From positions 207,706-271,705 of the forward strand of contig JAHJCU010000005.1 in assembly GCA_018812925.1 (NCBI GenBank): a stretch of 64,000 bases of DNA, written 5' to 3'. Positions 27,688 to 36,129 of the stretch are shown piece by piece. The position numbers were made by a program, and so were the translations under genes. The notes under the pieces are model-generated. The model was given only the letters and a program-made list of their open reading frames with translations. It was not told the origin of the DNA and did not search any database. How positions within the stretch are numbered: position 1 is the first letter of the stretch; each line of letters opens with the position of its first letter. Source of the DNA: Candidatus Omnitrophota bacterium. Its GTDB lineage: Bacteria > CAIJMQ01.

Positions 27688-28665
27688 ATGACGAATAGAA
27701 GAAATATATTTATTATTGGGTTGTTTTTTGTTTTATTATCTGTCTCGGCGGTTTTTTTAAATCAATATTATCAGGTACAAAAAATATTGAAAGAAGAAAC
27801 CGAAAAAGAAAGGATTCTGTTAGAGAAAAGAAAATCGGATTGGCTAATATTGGAACAGACATTATCAGAATATATAACCAGTTTTAATGGAGAAGCTGGT
27901 ATTTTAATCAAAGATTTGCAGTCAAATTGGAAGATATCTTTTAATAAAGATAAATTGTTCCCTTCGGCAAGCGTAGTAAAGATTCCCATTCTGGTTTCAT
28001 GTCTTAGCGCAATCGGGGATGGGAAACTTAATCCTGATTCTGTTATACGTCTTAGGTCTATAGATAAAGCTTCAGGCTCCGGGGTTCTGAAAAATATGTC
28101 TACAGGTAAAGAAATTAGTATTAATGAGTTGTTTGAGCTTATGATTACTAAAAGCGACAATACGGCTGCCAATATACTGATAGACCGTTTGGGTTTTGAA
28201 TATCTCAATTCATCTTTTAAATCTTTGGGGATTAAAAATACAAATTTGTCCCGTAAGATGGTTGATTTTAAGGCACGCAGTCGAGGTGTTGAGAATTATA
28301 CGACTGCAGAAGATCTTGCCCTTGTTTTAGAGAAAATTTATCGTGGAGAAATTGTTAACAGCGATATTTCAGAGCAATGTCTGGATTTGTTAAAACAACA
28401 AAAAATAAATGACCGTATCCCCAAATATTTACCCAAAGAAGCTGTTATTGCTCACAAAACCGGGCTTGAACGTTTTGTTTGTCACGATGCAGGAATTGTG
28501 TATACTCCTAATGGTGATTTTGTTATTTGCGCATTAGTTAAGCATTCAGAAACCACCAGCAAATCAGCGAAAAAATTTATTGCAAACATAGCTGAAATCG
28601 CATATCAATATTTCGAAAACAAACAGACTATGGCTGGCGCCATAACTTTTTCAGTTATCAATTAG
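27688..28665 (+). CDS. Serine beta-lactamase/transpeptidase-fold protein (class A-like)
   Basis: 325 residues. N-terminal membrane anchor about 6-27, then the DD-peptidase/beta-lactamase fold with S95-V-V-K98 (nucleophile and base), S156-D157-N158 and K257-T258-G259. In the omega-loop region (LSRKMVDFKARSRGVENYTTAEDL) I do not see the class A Glu166 signature, so hydrolysis of beta-lactams is doubtful and a cell-wall role is possible. It starts 4 bases after the amidase stop, implying one transcript and a shared peptidoglycan context. The last about 20 residues (NKQTMAGAIT...) look unlike the family end. Confidence 0.8.
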   Translation: MTNRRNIFIIGLFFVLLSVSAVFLNQYYQVQKILKEETEKERILLEKRKSDWLILEQTLSEYITSFNGEAGILIKDLQSNWKISFNKDKLFPSASVVKIPILVSCLSAIGDGKLNPDSVIRLRSIDKASGSGVLKNMSTGKEISINELFELMITKSDNTAANILIDRLGFEYLNSSFKSLGIKNTNLSRKMVDFKARSRGVENYTTAEDLALVLEKIYRGEIVNSDISEQCLDLLKQQKINDRIPKYLPKEAVIAHKTGLERFVCHDAGIVYTPNGDFVICALVKHSETTSKSAKKFIANIAEIAYQYFENKQTMAGAITFSVIN

Positions 28666-28682
28666 TATGTAGGAAAGGATTA

Positions 28683-28823
28683 TATGAAAAGGATTCTACT
28701 GAAATGCCAAAGGAAGAGAAGAAAACGCGTATGAAGAACATGCGTAAAATCATAAACGAAAACAATGTTTATCATTGGGCAGCAAATATAGTTACAGAAC
28801 TGACTGCTCTGAAAAAGGTTTAA
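28683..28823 (+). pseudogene. Remnant of the C-terminus of a trehalose-6-phosphate synthase (OtsA-like)
   Basis: A short frame reads EMPKEEKKTRMKNMRKII then NENNVYHWAANIVTEL and a stop at 28821-28823. The pattern MPxEERxxRMxxMR..V..NNVYRWA is the C-terminal signature of glycosyltransferase-20 trehalose-phosphate synthases, but no upstream catalytic region is present. It lies between the beta-lactamase-fold gene and hflK. I infer a deletion remnant; a coincidental small ORF (39 codons from the ATG at 28704) cannot be excluded. Confidence 0.5.
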
Positions 28824-28900
28824 AGTTTACAATGACTTCATTAAGTTATATTAGCGAGTGAAACCGCTTCTCAATTATGGGAAATAAGGAGGTAAGTGAA

Positions 28901-29902
28901 ATGGAATGGAAAGATGTGCAAGGGGTAGAAGATGCGATTGATGTAGGTAAGCAGAAATTTAGTGATTTTGGGCGGTTTATGCCATGGATAATTATGGGCT
29001 TTTTTGTTCTGATTATTTTAATGGGTTCAATTTATTCTATCGGTCCGGATGAAGTTGGCGTAAGGCAGCGGTTTGGTAAATACCTTAATTTAAGTTCTCC
29101 GGGACTGCATATAAAGATTCCTTTTGGTATAGAGAAAGTTACTCCGATTAAAGTGGAGAAAGTTTTTAAGGAGGAGTTTGGAGTCAGGACATTGCAGCCA
29201 GGCGTGAGAACATCGTATTCTTCGAAACAATACCTTGAAGAATCTTTGATGCTTACAGGTGATTTAAACATCTTAGATGTGCGTTGGATTGTGCAATATA
29301 AAGTAAAGGACCCTGTGAAGTTACTTTTTGCGGTTAGAGACCCCAAGGATAATATACGGGATGTATCTGAAGTAGTTATGCGTCGGCTTGTCGGGGATTA
29401 CAGCGTAGATGAGGTTCTTACTACTCAAAGAGAAGAGATAGATTATTTAGCACAGGACGAACTGCAGAAAATATTAGATGATTATCAGACAGGTGTTCAG
29501 ATTATTACGGTTAAGCTGTTAGATGTAAATCCTCCCGAAAAGGTCAAACCTGCCTTTAATGAGGTCAATGAGGCAAAGCAGGAAAAAGAAAAGGTGATTA
29601 ACCAGGCTTGGGAGGCTTATAATAAGGTTATTCCCAGGGCAACAGGAGAAGCAGAAAAAACCATACGGGAAGCAGAGGGTTATGCCTTGGACAAGATAAA
29701 CCGGGCAAAAGGTGAGGCAGAAAGGTTCCTTGTTACTTTGGGAGAATATAAAAAGGCACCACAGATAACCCAGAAAAGATTGTATTTAGAGACAATGATG
29801 GAAGTCCTGCCTCGGGCAAAACAGAAGTATATCATTGACCCTAAACAATCCTCAATTTTACCTTTATTAAATATAGGCGAGCAGGGAGGGGCAAAACAAT
29901 GA
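28901..29902 (+). CDS. hflK: HflK-like SPFH/prohibitin-family membrane protein
   Basis: 333 residues. One membrane helix about 28-48 (WIIMGFFVLIILMGSIYSI), SPFH domain (GPDEVGVRQRFGKYLNLSSPGLHIKIPFG), then a long helix with repeated E/A/K (EAKQEKEKVINQAWEAYNKVIPRATGEAE). With HflC it forms the cage around FtsH. Start chosen at 28901, since AAGGAGG (28887-28893) lies 7 bases before it; the ATG at 28877 is upstream of that site. hflC overlaps by 4 bases. Confidence 0.93.
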   Translation: MEWKDVQGVEDAIDVGKQKFSDFGRFMPWIIMGFFVLIILMGSIYSIGPDEVGVRQRFGKYLNLSSPGLHIKIPFGIEKVTPIKVEKVFKEEFGVRTLQPGVRTSYSSKQYLEESLMLTGDLNILDVRWIVQYKVKDPVKLLFAVRDPKDNIRDVSEVVMRRLVGDYSVDEVLTTQREEIDYLAQDELQKILDDYQTGVQIITVKLLDVNPPEKVKPAFNEVNEAKQEKEKVINQAWEAYNKVIPRATGEAEKTIREAEGYALDKINRAKGEAERFLVTLGEYKKAPQITQKRLYLETMMEVLPRAKQKYIIDPKQSSILPLLNIGEQGGAKQ

Positions 29903-30864
29903 AAAAAGGAATGTTAGGGACTGTTTTAGGAATTTTAATGGTAGCGGTTATTTTGGTGATAATCGCATTTATAAGTGGTGCGTTATTTATTGTTGATGAA
30001 AGTCAGCAGGTGGTAATTACTCAATTTGGTAAACCCATAGGTAACCCGATAGTTGCTGCAGGATTACATTTTAAAAAACCTTTTATTCAACAGATACATT
30101 ATTTTGAGAAAAGGATTTTAGATTGGGATGGTGACGCTAATCAGATTCCTACCCAAGACAAGAAATATATCTGGGTAGATACCACTGCCCGTTGGAAAAT
30201 AGTTGATGCGTTGAAGTTTTTGCAATCCGTAGGTAATGAAATGAGCGCACACAGCCGATTAGACGATATTATTAATTCAGCGACCAGAGATGTGATTACA
30301 AACCATCTTTTGGTTGAGGCGGTAAGGGATTCCGACCGTATCTTGGAAAGCAAAGAATTGGGTGCGGATGCTATTTTTGCCGATGAAGCGCTTGAACGCA
30401 TTTCTGTAGGTAGGCAACAACTTACACGGGTTATTTTAGAAAAGGCAAAGATATTGGCACCTCAGTATGGGATTGAAATCGTAGACGTGCGTATAAAACG
30501 TGTCAATTATGTAGAAGATGTGCGCAATAAAGTTTACGACAGGATGATTTCAGAAAGAAAACGCGCAGCGGAAAAATACCGTTCAGAAGGCCAAGGAAAA
30601 TCAGCGGAGATTTCAGGCCAAGTAGGAAAAGAATTAAAGCTCATTACTTCCGATGCATATCGTCAGGCGCAGGGAATTGTAGGTAAAGCTGATGCCGAGG
30701 CAATTAACATATATGCACAGTCCTATAGTCTTGACCCGGAATTCTATGCATTTCTAAAAACATTAGAGACATATCAAAAAACAATAGATGAGAATTCTAC
30801 GATAATCTTGACCACCGACAGCGATTATTATAAGTATCTAAAAAGTATGGATCATATGAAATAA
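29899..30864 (+). CDS. hflC: HflC-like SPFH/prohibitin-family membrane protein
   Basis: 321 residues. One N-terminal helix (about 8-32), SPFH domain (VDESQQVVITQFGKPIG, LHFKKPF, YIWVDTTARWKI), then the HflC hallmark IEIVDVRIKRVNYVEDVRNKVYDRMISERKR and a C-terminal EFYAFLKTLETYQK. Partner of HflK in regulating FtsH; the ATGA overlap indicates translational coupling. No ftsH in the window. Confidence 0.95.
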   Translation: MKKGMLGTVLGILMVAVILVIIAFISGALFIVDESQQVVITQFGKPIGNPIVAAGLHFKKPFIQQIHYFEKRILDWDGDANQIPTQDKKYIWVDTTARWKIVDALKFLQSVGNEMSAHSRLDDIINSATRDVITNHLLVEAVRDSDRILESKELGADAIFADEALERISVGRQQLTRVILEKAKILAPQYGIEIVDVRIKRVNYVEDVRNKVYDRMISERKRAAEKYRSEGQGKSAEISGQVGKELKLITSDAYRQAQGIVGKADAEAINIYAQSYSLDPEFYAFLKTLETYQKTIDENSTIILTTDSDYYKYLKSMDHMK

Positions 30865-31000
30865 CATAGCAAGATTATTAAAAATAAAAGTAGATTTTAT
30901 AAGAAAATCACCTTTTGATAACTATTTAAAGATTTTCAGTAGTTAGGAAAATTTTATACTTTCCTATCCCATAACCATAAAAATTTTATAAGGAGGGATT

Positions 31001-32059
31001 ATGTATAGTGAAGTGCTTAAATATGTTTTTTGGGGAAATAGTATTTTGGATTATATGATGGCAGGCATAATTTTGGTGGGAGGTTTTATACTCATTAAAA
31101 TAGGATTGTGTTATTTTATAAAACGACTTAAAAATTTTGCAGGAAAAACCCCTTCAAAGATAGGAGAATTTTTTTCAAGTGGAGTTGAAAAAATAGGCAT
31201 TCCTTTTTTATATCTTCTTATCGTTTATCTTTCTGTAAAAACACTTACATTTGGTCCTGATATGGAAAGAGGGTTAAACTATTTTGGTTTGGCTATTGCG
31301 CTCATATTTTCCGCCCGCCTTGTTATTATACTTATAGGATATGGTTTAAAGATGTATTTTTCCAAAAGTGGTGATGATACGACCCTTGAACGTAGTATTA
31401 AAGGTCTTTTGATAATAACAAAAATATTGGTATGGACAGGAGCAATTGTATTCTTTTTAGATAATCTCGGTATTAAAATCACAGCGGTTATAGCTGGTTT
31501 AGGTATAGGAGGTATAGCTATAGCTCTTGCAGGACAGGCAATTTTGAAAGACCTTTTTAGTTACTTTTCCATAATTTTTGACCATCCGTTTAAAGTCGGA
31601 GATTTTATTATCATAGATGATTATCTGGGAACAATAGAATATATCGGTATAAAAACAACACGCATACGAAGTTTGGGCGGAGAAATGCTTATATTTTCAA
31701 ATTCCGACCTTACGGATTCACGACTGCGCAATTACAAGTTAATGGAAAAAAGGCGTGTCGCATTTAGGCTCGGAGTTGTTTATCAAACATCACTGGAAAA
31801 ATTGAAAGAAATACCAAAAATCATAGAAAACACTATAAAAAATGTCAAAGATACAGTTTTTGACAGAGCTCATTTTTTTTCTTATGGGGATTTTAGTTTG
31901 ATATTTGAGGTTGTATATTATGTTGTTGGTCCTGAATACAATAAGTATATGGATATTCAGCAGGAAATTAATTTCTGTCTTAAAGAAGAGTTTGGGAAAA
32001 AAGGAATTGAGTTTGCGTATCCAACTCAAACTCTTTATATAAATAAATCCGCATCCTAA
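31001..32059 (+). CDS. Small-conductance mechanosensitive channel (MscS family)
   Basis: 352 residues with an ideal AAGGAGG site 5 bases before the ATG. Four or five membrane helices (about 18-37, 62-80, 92-115, 140-160, and the pore helix about 160-190, VIAGLGIGGIAIALAGQAILKDL), then the MscS beta domain (FKVGDFIIIDDYLGTIEYIGIKTTRI) and a C-terminal alpha/beta domain. The pore helix has the Gly/Ala-rich packing of MscS. Releases solutes on hypo-osmotic shock. Confidence 0.92.
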   Translation: MYSEVLKYVFWGNSILDYMMAGIILVGGFILIKIGLCYFIKRLKNFAGKTPSKIGEFFSSGVEKIGIPFLYLLIVYLSVKTLTFGPDMERGLNYFGLAIALIFSARLVIILIGYGLKMYFSKSGDDTTLERSIKGLLIITKILVWTGAIVFFLDNLGIKITAVIAGLGIGGIAIALAGQAILKDLFSYFSIIFDHPFKVGDFIIIDDYLGTIEYIGIKTTRIRSLGGEMLIFSNSDLTDSRLRNYKLMEKRRVAFRLGVVYQTSLEKLKEIPKIIENTIKNVKDTVFDRAHFFSYGDFSLIFEVVYYVVGPEYNKYMDIQQEINFCLKEEFGKKGIEFAYPTQTLYINKSAS

Positions 32060-32101
32060 TTTTTCCTTGCAAGAGAAAAATTAAAAGCGGAAGAAGGTGC
32101 A

Positions 32102-32404
32102 ATGTTTATATTCTCCAATTTTTTAATCGCATTTGCCGATGTTTTGGGTTTAGTTCTTACCATAGCATATTGGTTGATACTTATCCGCGTTTTAATCAGT
32201 TGGGTCAATCCTGACCCTTATAATCCTATTGTGCAGTTTCTTTATAAGGCTACTGAACCTATACTTGCGCCGATAAGGAAATTACTCCCTTTTAGTCTAA
32301 AATTTAGCATAGATATTTCACCTATAATAGCTTTTCTAATAATCTGGTTTTTGAAAATATTTTTAGTGCAGACGTTTATAGATTTAGCGCTTAAACTAAA
32401 ATAA
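32102..32404 (+). CDS. YggT family membrane protein
   Basis: 100 residues, two hydrophobic segments (about 8-32 and 74-96), with the YggT motif ILIRVLISWVNPDPYNPIVQFLYKATEPILAPIRK in the loop. Shine-Dalgarno-like GGAAGAAGG precedes the ATG. In other bacteria YggT-family genes sit near division or osmotic-stress genes; here it follows mscS. Confidence 0.9.
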   Translation: MFIFSNFLIAFADVLGLVLTIAYWLILIRVLISWVNPDPYNPIVQFLYKATEPILAPIRKLLPFSLKFSIDISPIIAFLIIWFLKIFLVQTFIDLALKLK

Positions 32405-32616
32405 ATCTAGAAGGTAAAAGATACAAAATACCATTGCAAACCGATTTAGGAGTCTTATATTACCGCAAGGATTTTCTGTAGAATAAGGGATGCAAATCTG
32501 TTTTGAAGATATTAGAGTGTATCTGAATCCGGAACGAGACTCTTTTCACATGAAAATTTTCGGAGTCGAAAGAATAGGCAAATATTCCATATAAGAGACA
32601 ACGGAACAGAGTTTTC

Positions 32617-33000
32617 TTACTTGCTTTTTCCTCTGATTTTTATACCTTTTGTTCTTAATTTTTCTGTTTTGGCTTTTGAACATTCAATGCAAAGAAATAT
32701 TGGGGTTGTATCTCTTTTGTCATAGTTTGGCGCTTTAACTAATCTCCATAGGTTTTCTTCTTTTCCGCAACCATCACATTTGCCGGTATCTTTAAACTGC
32801 CAAACTTCTATTGCATAACTAGTAAATATGAATCTATCAATCCAGAAAAAAATTGCTCCACCGATTAGATTAGCTATAATTGTAGCTCCAATTCCTGCTC
32901 CCAATTTTCTTACAACAAGCCATAGGATGGGGGTGCTTAATTGCCATCGGAACAAATATAAGAAGAATCTTCTCAGATTAGCTTTATTTTTAGTGTGCAA
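32617..33000 (-). CDS. Membrane protein with C-terminal four-cysteine zinc ribbon
   Basis: 127 residues. Two hydrophobic segments (about 20-35 and 38-62, GATIIANLIGGAIFFWIDRFIF) are followed by a treble-clef or ribbon-like motif: CDGCGK near 75 and CIEC near 103. A basic tail ends the protein. The start is TTG at 33000, the only plausible initiator because the protein has no internal Met. It lies 52 bases downstream of tRNA-Asp on the same strand and could be read from the tRNA transcript. Function unknown. Confidence 0.65.
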   Translation of the reverse strand: MHTKNKANLRRFFLYLFRWQLSTPILWLVVRKLGAGIGATIIANLIGGAIFFWIDRFIFTSYAIEVWQFKDTGKCDGCGKEENLWRLVKAPNYDKRDTTPIFLCIECSKAKTEKLRTKGIKIRGKSK

Positions 33001-33052
33001 CCTAGGCTCATCCTTTATATTGATAGTGGCAAAGAATGACTTAATACTCCGT

Positions 33053-33129
33053 TGGCGGGGTCGACGAGGCTCGAACTCGCGACCTCCTGCGTGACAGGCA
33101 GGCGTTCTAACCAGCTGAACTACGACCCC
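33053..33129 (-). tRNA. tRNA-Asp (anticodon GTC)
   Basis: Acceptor GGGGTCG/CGACCCC, D-arm GTTCAGCTGGTTAGAAC, anticodon stem CCTGC-CTGTCAC-GCAGG with GTC, T-arm GTCGCGAGTTCGAGCCTCG-type, discriminator G and encoded CCA. 77 nt. Confidence 0.95.
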
Positions 33130-33132
33130 AAA

Positions 33133-33154
33133 ATCTTTCGCTAATGCGAAAGAT
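33133..33154. repeat. Perfect hairpin between the two tRNA genes
   Basis: ATCTTTCGC, loop TAAT, GCGAAAGAT: a 9-bp perfect stem just upstream of tRNA-Asp. Possible processing signal or another small palindromic repeat. Confidence 0.6.
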
Positions 33155-33230
33155 AGTTGACAGTGTATAGTTTATGGTTTGTGGTTAAAAATATGTCTTC
33201 TATAAACTATAAACACTAAACTATCAACTC
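33154..33230. repeat. 'GTATAGTTTATGGTTT' palindrome
   Basis: Left arm AGTTGACAGTGTATAGTTTA and right arm TAAACTATAAACACTAAACT..CAACT are imperfect reverse complements. Same wording as the stutter repeats at 12825-12862 and 44573-44597. Confidence 0.65.
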
Positions 33231-33233
33231 TGT

Positions 33234-33308
33234 TGGTGGGCGATAGAGGATTTGAACCTCTGACCTCCTCCGTGTAAGGGAGGCGCTCTCCCGCTAAGCT
33301 AATCGCCC
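33234..33308 (-). tRNA. tRNA-Val (anticodon TAC)
   Basis: Acceptor GGGCGAT/ATCGCCC, D-arm TAGCTTAGCGGGAGAGC, anticodon stem CCTCC-CTTACAC-GGAGG with TAC, T-arm with GGTTCAAATCC, discriminator A and encoded CCA. 75 nt. Transcribed before tRNA-Asp. Confidence 0.95.
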
Positions 33309-33489
33309 TTTTTCTATTTCGCAACACGCAGTCTATCACAAATTGCGGATATATTTCAAAGCCCGATTGATTTAATAATTATACCTATTGCATTCTTAGC
33401 GTGCTTTAATAGGGTCGATTAATTCCCTGTTTTTGTATTTGTCAAACCCTCTCAAAAATTGTATTATAACTATCGGTAGAGGATGAAAG

Positions 33490-34116
33490 ATGAATAAGAA
33501 AAAATTAAAAATAGCCGTTTTGGGTTCTACGAGGGGAACGAATCTGGAAGCTATTTTTAATACTATCCAAACAGGTGAATTGGATGCTGAGATAATAGCG
33601 GTAATTTCTGACAAGAAAAATGCTTACATATTGGAAAGAGCTAGAAGCTATGGACTTCCCGCTTTTTTTATTGACCCAAAAGATTTTAATAAACGGGAAG
33701 ATTACGACAAAAATATAATAGAGAAATTGAAAAACGAAAAAACAGATCTTGTTCTTCTTATCGGATATATGAGGATTCTTTCTCTATGTTTTGTCGAGCA
33801 ATTCAAAAATAAAATTATGAATATTCACCCGTCTTTGCTTCCCGCATTTGCGGGAGGTATGGACCTGGATGTTCATAAATTGGTAATAGAACAAGAGGTA
33901 GAAATTACCGGTTGCACACTTCATTTTGTGGATGAGGGGACGGATACTGGACCTATTATTTTACAAAAGACCGTCGAAGTAAACAAGGACGATACCCCTC
34001 AATCTCTTAAAGGAAAAGTCCAGGAAGCCGAACAAAAAATTATCGTGGAGGGAATAAAACTTTTTCAGAAGGGACAACTGAAAGTAGAAAACGGGAAAGT
34101 TAAAATTCTTTCCTAA
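33490..34116 (+). CDS. purN: Phosphoribosylglycinamide formyltransferase (PurN-like)
   Basis: 208 residues. N-terminal LGSTRGTNLEAIF (phosphate loop), LIGYMRILS, the catalytic signature MNIHPSLLPAFAG with Asn and His, and VDEGTDTGPIILQ with the catalytic Asp. Transfers a formyl group from 10-formyl-THF to GAR in purine synthesis. The usual GLHAHEQAL after the signature is GMDLDVHKLV here, a mild departure. GAGG lies 5 bases before the chosen ATG. Confidence 0.93.
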   Translation: MNKKKLKIAVLGSTRGTNLEAIFNTIQTGELDAEIIAVISDKKNAYILERARSYGLPAFFIDPKDFNKREDYDKNIIEKLKNEKTDLVLLIGYMRILSLCFVEQFKNKIMNIHPSLLPAFAGGMDLDVHKLVIEQEVEITGCTLHFVDEGTDTGPIILQKTVEVNKDDTPQSLKGKVQEAEQKIIVEGIKLFQKGQLKVENGKVKILS

Positions 34117-34184
34117 TAACAATATTATTAAAAGATTAAGCAGTAAAACTGCCTTGTCTTGCGATAAAACATCGGAAACTTTAT

Positions 34185-34622
34185 ATGGACTATGTAATCA
34201 GATATGTAAAAAAAAGCGACATTGACCAAATCCAAAAAATAGAAGAAGAATCTTTTCCGCATCCTTTTTCCATAAACCAGTTTCTTCAGTTGTATGTTAA
34301 TTACAATGAAATATTTTTCGTTGCCGAAAAAAACAAAGAAATTTTGGGATATATAGTCGGGATAATGGGATTTAGAAAAATTACCGTCGCTTCAATTGCG
34401 GTAAAAGAAGAATGGAGAAGGAAAGGTGTTGCTACTAAATTGATACGCTACTTTACAAAAAAGATGAAGACAATAGTAAAAACGCTTGAATTGCAAGTCC
34501 GCATAAGCAACAAACCTGCTATATTTTTTTACGAAGGTATCGGATTTACTTGCAAGAGTATTTTGCGTGGTTATTATCCTGACAAAGAAGATGCTATTTT
34601 ATATTGCAAAGCTTTGTGTTGA
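34185..34622 (+). CDS. rimI: GNAT acetyltransferase, RimI-like
   Basis: 145 residues. One GNAT domain: N-terminal YVIRYVKKSDIDQIQKIEEESFPHPFS, strand IASIAVKEEWRRKGVATKLI with the acetyl-CoA motif (RRKGVA) near 84-89, and NKPAIFFYEGIGF near 112. The 'SFPxPFS' and 'RGYYPDKEDAILYCKAL' ends fit RimI, which acetylates the N-terminal Ala of S18. No tsaB/tsaD neighbour. Confidence 0.85.
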   Translation: MDYVIRYVKKSDIDQIQKIEEESFPHPFSINQFLQLYVNYNEIFFVAEKNKEILGYIVGIMGFRKITVASIAVKEEWRRKGVATKLIRYFTKKMKTIVKTLELQVRISNKPAIFFYEGIGFTCKSILRGYYPDKEDAILYCKALC

Positions 34623-34752
34623 GAATTTTTAATGGAATTGATCATTGCCTTTATTAAAGCGAAATGCTTGACATGGCGGGATGTTTTGGTTAGTATACAA
34701 AGAGTTTTTAAGATGCTTTAAATGAAAAAACTTCAAATAAGGAGGTGGAAAA

Positions 34753-34986
34753 ATGGTTGCATTTACCGCTGGTCTTGTAGCTTTTGTTTTGGGGCTTATT
34801 GGATTGATTGGTTGGTGGGGTTATTTTGTGGCAGTTCTCAAAGGAACTGTGCCTCTTATTCTTATGTTAGGAGGACTTATAGCTTTATACGGCGCATATA
34901 CCGCACAGCAAGATAAGATAGAAGAAAAAAAAGAAGAAAAGAAAGCCAAACTAAACGATAAAAAAGAGAAAAAAGAAAAGAAGTAA
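34753..34986 (+). CDS. Small two-helix membrane protein with K/E-rich tail
   Basis: 77 residues. Two adjacent hydrophobic segments (about 4-25 and 27-52, with LIGLIGWWGYF and LILMLGGLIALYGAY), then a strictly alternating K/E cytosolic tail ending EKKEKK. AAGGAGGTGG 6 bases before the ATG is one of the strongest Shine-Dalgarno sites in the window, so it is expressed. No family recognised. Confidence 0.7.
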   Translation: MVAFTAGLVAFVLGLIGLIGWWGYFVAVLKGTVPLILMLGGLIALYGAYTAQQDKIEEKKEEKKAKLNDKKEKKEKK

Positions 34987-35176
34987 GTATTTTTAGTTGT
35001 CTATATTAAGTGAGTGGAATTTTGTTTTGATATTGTCGCGTATCTTTTTTTTGATGGTTTATTTTATTGAAAAGGGCGTGACAATGGCGAAGTAGAATTA
35101 TGGGAAATTCGTCCTTATTTCATTTCCGGTTATAAGTTTTATTTCAATTGTTCATCTTCTATAAAAATTTAAAATT

Positions 35177-35917
35177 ATGAAGTTAAAAAATCAGGTATCA
35201 TTGGTTACAGGAGCTGCGCAGGGTATTGGCAAAGCCATTGCTTTTAAATTGGCAGAAGAAGGCTCTGATGTTGTTCTTATTGATATGAATGAAGAAAAAT
35301 GCAAAGAAGTTGCAGCCGAAATCCAAAAAAAGAGTAGGAAATCTTGGATTTATAAAGTAGATATAGCCGATTATAAACAGGTTGAAGCGCTTTTTGACAA
35401 TGAAATGGAACAATGGGGCAGAATCGATGTGCTCGTTAATAATGCGGGCATTACCAAAGATAATCTTATTTTAAGAATGAAAGAAGAAGAATGGGATGAT
35501 GTAATAAAAATAAATCTTAAGGGTGCATTTAATTTCTGCAAGTCAGCAAGCAGGTTTATGATGAAGCAAAGAGCAGGAACGATTATCAACATATCTTCAA
35601 TCATAGGTATTATGGGCAATGCAGGACAAGTAAATTATTCGGCCTCGAAAGCGGGAATAATAGGTCTTACGAAATCTTTGGCAAAGGAGCTAGCTTCACG
35701 CAATATAAGAGTAAATGCTGTTGCTCCGGGGTTTATTGAAACATCCATGACAAAGGATTTAAATGAAGAAAGAAAACGACTAATGCTTAATGCAATCCCA
35801 TTGAAGAGAATAGGTTCGCCTGAAGAGGTGGCAAATCTCGTTCTATTTCTTGCTAGCGAGGATTCCTCTTATATAACGGGTCAAGTTATCAATGTGGATG
35901 GTGGTATGGTAATGTAG
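35177..35917 (+). CDS. fabG: 3-oxoacyl-[acyl-carrier-protein] reductase
   Basis: 246 residues. Short-chain dehydrogenase: TGAAQGIGKA near 12, NNAGITKDN near 90, catalytic Ser near 139 (NISSIIG) and YSASKAG with Tyr and Lys near 153-157, then PGFIETSMT and ITGQVINVDGGMVM. The ITGQVxxVDGGM end and full length favour FabG. Reduces 3-ketoacyl-ACP with NADPH. Stands alone, without fabD, acpP or fabF neighbours, so another SDR role is possible. Confidence 0.9.
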   Translation: MKLKNQVSLVTGAAQGIGKAIAFKLAEEGSDVVLIDMNEEKCKEVAAEIQKKSRKSWIYKVDIADYKQVEALFDNEMEQWGRIDVLVNNAGITKDNLILRMKEEEWDDVIKINLKGAFNFCKSASRFMMKQRAGTIINISSIIGIMGNAGQVNYSASKAGIIGLTKSLAKELASRNIRVNAVAPGFIETSMTKDLNEERKRLMLNAIPLKRIGSPEEVANLVLFLASEDSSYITGQVINVDGGMVM

Positions 35918-35924
35918 TATAAAT

Positions 35925-36109
35925 GACCGTAACCCGTAACCTGTAAAGAGTAATACGATTAAAAACTGCCTGCCTGAAAATCTTACTTTGCACCAACAAA
36001 CAGGTTAGCATAATTCTTAATTTTAAAATTAAGAATTACCATTTACCCTTAGAGATTGATGAGCAATCTCAAGGACTTTGGTCCCGGGAATCTTTTAGAT
36101 TCCACGGGG
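35925..36109. repeat. Composite repeat region with a 28-bp perfect palindrome and a CCCG hairpin
   Basis: Includes GTAACCCGTAAC stutter (about 35930-35960), a perfect 28-bp palindrome TAATTCTTAATTTT|AAAATTAAGAATTA (36011-36038) and a CCCG-GGAATCT-TTT-AGATTCC-ACGGGG hairpin (36083-36109). It lies between the convergent fabG and phosphodiesterase genes. Confidence 0.7.
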
Positions 36110-36129
36110 CAAATTACTAATTACGAAAG

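Noticed and set aside
32405-32616. Possible RNA gene in the gap between yggT and the zinc-ribbon gene
   Set aside because: Only a 5-bp GACTC/GAGTC pairing was seen; no promoter, terminator or known RNA motif.
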